Shown here: positions 60,080 to 64,000 of the stretch, piece after piece | How the letters are laid out: each line of letters begins with the position of its first letter | Position numbering within the stretch: position 1 is the first letter of the stretch | Origin: Ensifer sp. IC4062 | GTDB lineage: Bacteria > Pseudomonadota > Alphaproteobacteria > Rhizobiales > Rhizobiaceae | Assembly: GCF_020193575.1 (NCBI RefSeq) | Contig: NZ_JADYVD010000044.1 | Span: forward strand, 1 to 64,000 | Reading direction: 5' to 3' | Length of the DNA: 64,000 bases | Notes under the pieces: model-generated | What the model was told of the DNA's origin: nothing | Seen by the model: the letters and a program-made list of their open reading frames with translations, nothing else | Database searches by the model: none | Translations under genes and position numbers: made by a program

Positions 60080-60235
60080 ATCATTACGTTGTTTTATTGA
60101 AACAGTGAGATGATCGAGTTCTTTGAGGCGACGCAATTCCGACGGAAAACCGCTGCGCACTTTGCCTGGAATAGCTTTTAGAACAACGCAATTCCGGACG
60201 GAAAACCGCTGCGCACTTTGCCTGGAATAGCTTTA
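60080..60235. repeat. Family 2 element with a tandem 50-bp duplication at the podJ stop
   Basis: A first module around TGTTTTATTGAAACA (60089-60105) is followed by two tandem copies of a 50-bp unit, 60131-60180 and 60186-60235 (period 55). Each reads ACGCAATTCC(G)GACGG.. to ..CCTGGAATAGCTTT. They differ mainly by one G. The second copy ends in the bases TTA that are the podJ stop codon on the minus strand. Confidence 0.85.
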
Positions 60236-63200
60236 GGAGTTCCGCTTCAAAAGTTCCTTGACGAGTGCGTCGGTGATCTCTCCCGTCGGCTCCTGGCCAA
60301 TGGATTTCTGGAAGGCCTTGATGGCGGTAATCGTCTTCTTGCCCATATGTCCATCCGGCGCGCCGGCGTCGAACCCATTGTTGTTGAGAATCGCCTGGAT
60401 ATTGCGCACGGCCTTGGTCATGTCGACCGTGGCTGTCTTGGTGGGCGGACCGACCCACGCGTCGGGGATATCCACGGTGTTGGCCTTGGCGTCGACCGGC
60501 TGGAGTTTCCATGAGTCGGCCTTGGCCATGGCGCTAGCCAGTTGTTCCGGCTTCATCGCCTTGGCAATTTCGTCGCGCTTTTCGCCGGCATCCTTGTCGC
60601 CGTCGCGAGCCGCAATCGAGAACCACTTGTAGGATTCCTCCAGGTCCTGCTTGACGCCATTGCCGCGGGCATAAAGCACCGCGAGGTTGAATTGACTGTC
60701 GCGGACGCCGAGGCTCGCCGCCTTCTCGAACCATTTGGCAGCTTCGGCGAAATCCGGTGCCCCGTCGCGGCCGCTGGCGAGCATGACGGCGAGATTGTGG
60801 ATCGCGCTGGCGTTGCCAGCGGCGGCGGCCTTGAGGTAAAGCGTCTTCGCCTTGACCGGGTCCCGCGCGACGCCCGCCCCTTTTTCATAGAGATTGGCGA
60901 GCCGGTACTCGGCCGGGATCACGCCGGCATCCGCCGCGCGCTGATACCATCTTGCCGCTTCCGCGGGATCTATCTTGACGCCGCGACCTTCGGTGAAGCG
61001 TGTGCCGATCTCGTAGAAGGCGAGAGGGTCGCCACCCTTGGCGGCCGTGACAAGAGCTGGCGGACCAAAACCTTCCGGAAGGACTATATCGCCGGCCTTG
61101 TCGATCGGCTCGAATGTCCCTGCTTTGGCAGTGACGGCAGGAGCGGCCTGAAATGTCGCCGTGCTCGCTCTTGCCGGTTCGCTTGCGGGGTGCAGCAACG
61201 GCGCGTGACTGCTGCCGGCGGTCGCGGTCTCAGCCGAGGCCGTCACCGCCGGAGTCGTATTCGCTGCGCCGGCCGCCAGTGCGGTTGGCGCCGCATTCGT
61301 CTCCAGCGCATCTGCCGGTATCTTTGCGGCAGGGGCGGAGGCCGTTTCTGTCAGACGGTCGTCCAGTGCCTTCGCTTCTGCAACCTGCGGAACCGCCTTC
61401 TGCTCGATCGCCGCTACGGGCTGGACTTCGGGCATGTCCCGGCCCTTGAGGACGGTGCTGACGAGCGGATAGGACATGATTGCCAGGAGCACCGCACCGA
61501 CCGCCATCAGGATCGGACGGCGATGACGGGCAAAGGCACCGATGCCGGATGAGCCGCTTCCGTCCTTCACGGCGTTCAGCGTATCCGCTTCCTCGACCGC
61601 CAATTGCGCCGCGCGACGCGCAGCCGCGATGAAATCGGCCTTGTCGCCTTCGACGGCCGGCTGGCCGCCGCGGCTTATCTGACCGGCGCGGACGCGCTCG
61701 AGAATCTTCTTGACGTCCGGCGCACCGGAGCCGGGCTCGAGCAGCTGGTTGGCATCCTCGGGGGCGAGCATCTCGGACGGGTCGATCGATGGAGCGGGTT
61801 CGACCACCTGCCGCACACGCTCAGGCAACGTCGCAGTTCGTTTTCCGCTGAAGCGACGTGTGAGACCGGCGAGCAATCCCGCCTTGGCGGGGGGCGCCGG
61901 CTCCCGAACCTCGCCCTTTTCGACCGTGGAAACTGCCTCGGCAATCACCAGATCATCGGCAGTGGCGGAGACCGGCGCGGCTGCTGATACCTCGTCTTCC
62001 GCCTGCAGCACCCGGACATTGCGCCCACGATCGTCGTCGCGATCATCGAGACGGGCGCTACCGAACGGATTGCCGAATTCCGGCTGCGCGGCCTTCGGCA
62101 TTGCTGGCATGTCGCGCGTTATCGTTGCCTCGGACCGCACAGCGGCAGCAACCGGCTCGCGGCCTTCGAGCAGTTCCAGCTTCTCGGCGATCTGAACCAG
62201 CGTTTCATGCAGGGCCTCGAATGTCCGCGCCGTGCGTTCATTGCTTGAACGGCTGAGATCCTCGAGCGTCCTCAGATCTTCGGCGAGTGCCGAGATTGCC
62301 GCCATGTCACCGCTGGCATGCATCGGCCCCTTCTTGGCAAAGGCCTCCATGACAGCCTCGGCCGCCTGGCGCGCCGCTTCGATGATGTATTCGTCACTGG
62401 TTGCCAGGTAGTCTTCAAGAGCGCTCATCCGGCTTTCGAAATCGACCGGAGCCGCGCCGGCCTCGACGCGTGGCTGGCCGATCAACGTCGACAGATTGGC
62501 GATCTGAGCCTCGAGGTTGCGCAGCGCCTCACGGTCGTCGAACGGAGCGGCATGCGTTTCTTCCAGGCGTTGCGCGATATCCGCAAGACGGTCTTCCAGA
62601 CGCTCGAAGCGCTGATCCGCCACGGGTGGCGCGGCGTGCATGTTCAAGTCGTCGATCCGGCGCGCGAGATAGTCGAGGCGTTCCGCCAGAGCCGAGTTGA
62701 CGCTGCCTCGGTCCAGGGACTCGATCCGCTGTGAAATGTCGGCGAGATAGTCAGCCAGTTCCGCTTGCGCATTTTTCTGGTTGCTTTCGAGCAGCATCGA
62801 GAGTTCGTCGAGGCGCTCCTCGAGCCGCGTTGCAGCCTTTTCGCTCGACAGTTCTTCGATGCGCGCTGTCAGCGCTTCGATCCGCGCCCCGAGCCCGGTC
62901 TCGACCGGACGAGCTTCGTCGATCTGCCGCGAAAGATCGCCAAGCCGACTTTCGAGACGGCTGACGAAAGCGTTGTCAAAGTCGGCAGCACTGCGGCTGC
63001 TGACGGCGATCGCCCGGCTGATTTCATCAAACCGCGCATCAAAATCGGCAAGCTGCGAGACGACGCGGCCGTCATCCGGCTGTATTTGCCGTCCCAAGAG
63101 CTCGATCGCATCGGCAATCGCGAGCAGCTTTTCCTGCAATCCGTCGAAGGCCGCTCCGTTATCCAGCGAGCCGATTTGCGACTTGATGTCATCGAGCCGG

Positions 63201-63919
63201 TAGGCGAGGGCCACGAGTTCGTCGTCGCGGTTCCGGTCGAAGGCGTCCAGGCGCTCCTCGACACCGTTCCAGCGGTTTTCCAGGCGACGGATGCCGTCTT
63301 CGCGCGCCAGGCCGTCTATCAGGGCCCTGAGGGCATCGAATTCGACGCGCAGCGCGTCCGCCTGAGCGGGCGAAGTCTGGCGGTCGAGCTGATGAATGCT
63401 GTCCGCCAGCCGCTGCATATCTGCCCGAATGTCCTCGGCGAAACGATGATCCTGAGCCTCGGCCTTGATGCCGCGGATTTCCGATCTGAGAGCACTCAGT
63501 TCGCGAACGAGCCCGTCGCTTATATCGCGCTTCAGTTCCTGTCTCAGGCCGACCAGCGCTTCGGCTATGTCGGCCGCAGCCGATGCGGATCGAGCCGGTT
63601 CGGCTGGCGTTCGCGGTGCCTCCTGGACGCGACCGGACGCAAAACGATCGACCTCTCGCGCGGCGATACGTTCGCGCAGCGACGTCCGCTCGCGGCTTGC
63701 GTTCAAGGCGCGCTGGCGCTGCAGAATTTCGGAGACAGCGTCGCTGGTCGTGGTCGAGCGCTCGGTCTGGCGGAGCTGAGCCTCGCGCGCCGCTCCGCTC
63801 ATCAAGCCTTCGATCCGCGCCTCCAGGCCCTCTATCGTGCGGTTCAGGGCATCAAGCGAGGGCCTGTCGCTGTAGGACGGGATACTTGCGCGCTGAGGAT
63901 TGGATCGCGATCCGTTCAT
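60233..63919 (-). CDS. podJ: PodJ-like cell-polarity protein
   Basis: About 1228 residues. The first 640 or so are acidic coiled coil (LNRTIEGLEARIEGLM, IRRLENRWNGVEERLDAFDR, LEERLDELSMLLESNQ). A proline/acid-rich stretch leads to one membrane helix near residue 815 (PILMAVGAVLLAIMSYPLV). The periplasmic part has Sel1-like repeats (YEIGTRFTEGRGVKIDPAEA, YRLANLYEKGAGVARDPVKA, FNLAVLYARGNGVKQDLEES) and a C-terminal peptidoglycan-binding domain (LNNNGFDAGAPDGHMGKKTI). This is the architecture of PodJ, which organises the new pole in alphaproteobacteria; S. meliloti podJ1 mutants have envelope defects. ATG 63919 is preferred to 63949. Its stop codon lies in a repeat. Confidence 0.88.
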   Translation of the reverse strand: MNGSRSNPQRASIPSYSDRPSLDALNRTIEGLEARIEGLMSGAAREAQLRQTERSTTTSDAVSEILQRQRALNASRERTSLRERIAAREVDRFASGRVQEAPRTPAEPARSASAAADIAEALVGLRQELKRDISDGLVRELSALRSEIRGIKAEAQDHRFAEDIRADMQRLADSIHQLDRQTSPAQADALRVEFDALRALIDGLAREDGIRRLENRWNGVEERLDAFDRNRDDELVALAYRLDDIKSQIGSLDNGAAFDGLQEKLLAIADAIELLGRQIQPDDGRVVSQLADFDARFDEISRAIAVSSRSAADFDNAFVSRLESRLGDLSRQIDEARPVETGLGARIEALTARIEELSSEKAATRLEERLDELSMLLESNQKNAQAELADYLADISQRIESLDRGSVNSALAERLDYLARRIDDLNMHAAPPVADQRFERLEDRLADIAQRLEETHAAPFDDREALRNLEAQIANLSTLIGQPRVEAGAAPVDFESRMSALEDYLATSDEYIIEAARQAAEAVMEAFAKKGPMHASGDMAAISALAEDLRTLEDLSRSSNERTARTFEALHETLVQIAEKLELLEGREPVAAAVRSEATITRDMPAMPKAAQPEFGNPFGSARLDDRDDDRGRNVRVLQAEDEVSAAAPVSATADDLVIAEAVSTVEKGEVREPAPPAKAGLLAGLTRRFSGKRTATLPERVRQVVEPAPSIDPSEMLAPEDANQLLEPGSGAPDVKKILERVRAGQISRGGQPAVEGDKADFIAAARRAAQLAVEEADTLNAVKDGSGSSGIGAFARHRRPILMAVGAVLLAIMSYPLVSTVLKGRDMPEVQPVAAIEQKAVPQVAEAKALDDRLTETASAPAAKIPADALETNAAPTALAAGAANTTPAVTASAETATAGSSHAPLLHPASEPARASTATFQAAPAVTAKAGTFEPIDKAGDIVLPEGFGPPALVTAAKGGDPLAFYEIGTRFTEGRGVKIDPAEAARWYQRAADAGVIPAEYRLANLYEKGAGVARDPVKAKTLYLKAAAAGNASAIHNLAVMLASGRDGAPDFAEAAKWFEKAASLGVRDSQFNLAVLYARGNGVKQDLEESYKWFSIAARDGDKDAGEKRDEIAKAMKPEQLASAMAKADSWKLQPVDAKANTVDIPDAWVGPPTKTATVDMTKAVRNIQAILNNNGFDAGAPDGHMGKKTITAIKAFQKSIGQEPTGEITDALVKELLKRNS

Positions 63920-64000
63920 TGTCTCTTCGCCCCTGTCGTTGACTACCATCGAAAGCCGCGACGAGAAGAGTCAGGCTCCGAGCCCGCTGTGCGATCGATG

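Noticed and set aside
60131-60235. CRISPR-like repeat pair near podJ
   Set aside because: Only two units, a 5-base spacer and no cas genes; the unit belongs to a dispersed palindrome family also found at 57793-57835.

Overview
The window looks like chromosomal DNA of a fast-growing rhizobium, most likely Sinorhizobium/Ensifer. The DNA is GC-rich with long antisense open frames. It carries the rkp-1 type K-antigen locus in the order rkpU / rkpA-rkpG-rkpH-rkpI-rkpJ, a PodJ-type polarity protein, and many copies of short palindromic elements between genes that resemble the rhizobial intergenic mosaic elements (RIMEs). The genus is inferred from gene content and protein style; no database search was possible. 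No transposase, integrase, phage gene or CRISPR array was found, so this reads as core or near-core chromosome rather than an island.

Layout. 1-4.7 kb: a small basic protein, tRNA-Thr(GGT), an ABC-F ATPase, a DUF2380-like secreted protein, two small unknown proteins, and a chemoreceptor gene reduced by one large internal deletion. 4.8-6.8 kb: the NAD salvage pair pncA-pncB. 6.9-22.4 kb: the K-antigen region. It has an outer-membrane export lipoprotein (rkpU) divergent from a giant fatty-acid/polyketide synthase (rkpA), an alpha-oxoamine synthase (rkpG), an SDR ketoreductase (rkpH), an LTA-synthase-like membrane enzyme (rkpI), a KpsS-like protein (rkpJ), and a convergent kpsF-type arabinose-5-phosphate isomerase. 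22.5-27.2 kb: an Rrf2 regulator, small proteins and the fused translocase subunit SecDF. 27.2-35.5 kb: an amino-acid catabolism module. A TetR regulator lies next to AruH/AruI-like arginine transaminase and 2-ketoarginine decarboxylase genes, and divergent from a polar amino-acid ABC importer ending in an M20 amidohydrolase. 35.7-38.2 kb: a cyanide-insensitive type cytochrome bd oxidase with a tiny DUF2474-like third gene. 38.2-42.5 kb: repeats, chorismate mutase, galE, a pilus-protein relic, an aminotransferase and mscL. 42.7-47.0 kb: a symporter-fused hybrid histidine kinase convergent with a LuxR-type response regulator. 47.0-53.1 kb: pyrD, a MATE pump, a CAP-domain lipoprotein with DUF6460, a TPR-methyltransferase and YitT. 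53.2-57.7 kb: the ligase-associated helicase and PdeM phosphoesterase, a DHFR-like protein and a stand-alone RAM domain. 57.9-64 kb: a TauE/SafE exporter with its TIGR02186-type partner, an intergenic region rich in repeats, and podJ.

The most interesting assembly is rkpA-rkpG-rkpH. A reducing iterative synthase with no thioesterase is translationally coupled to an oxoamine synthase and followed by a 3-ketoreductase. This is the same enzymatic logic as fungal fumonisin assembly (Fum1-Fum8-Fum13) and sphingoid base synthesis. It suggests that the K-antigen locus makes its own long-chain amino-alcohol lipid, perhaps the anchor or acceptor for the capsule. A second theme is repeat placement: three genes have stop codons lying at or inside the ends of intergenic palindromes.
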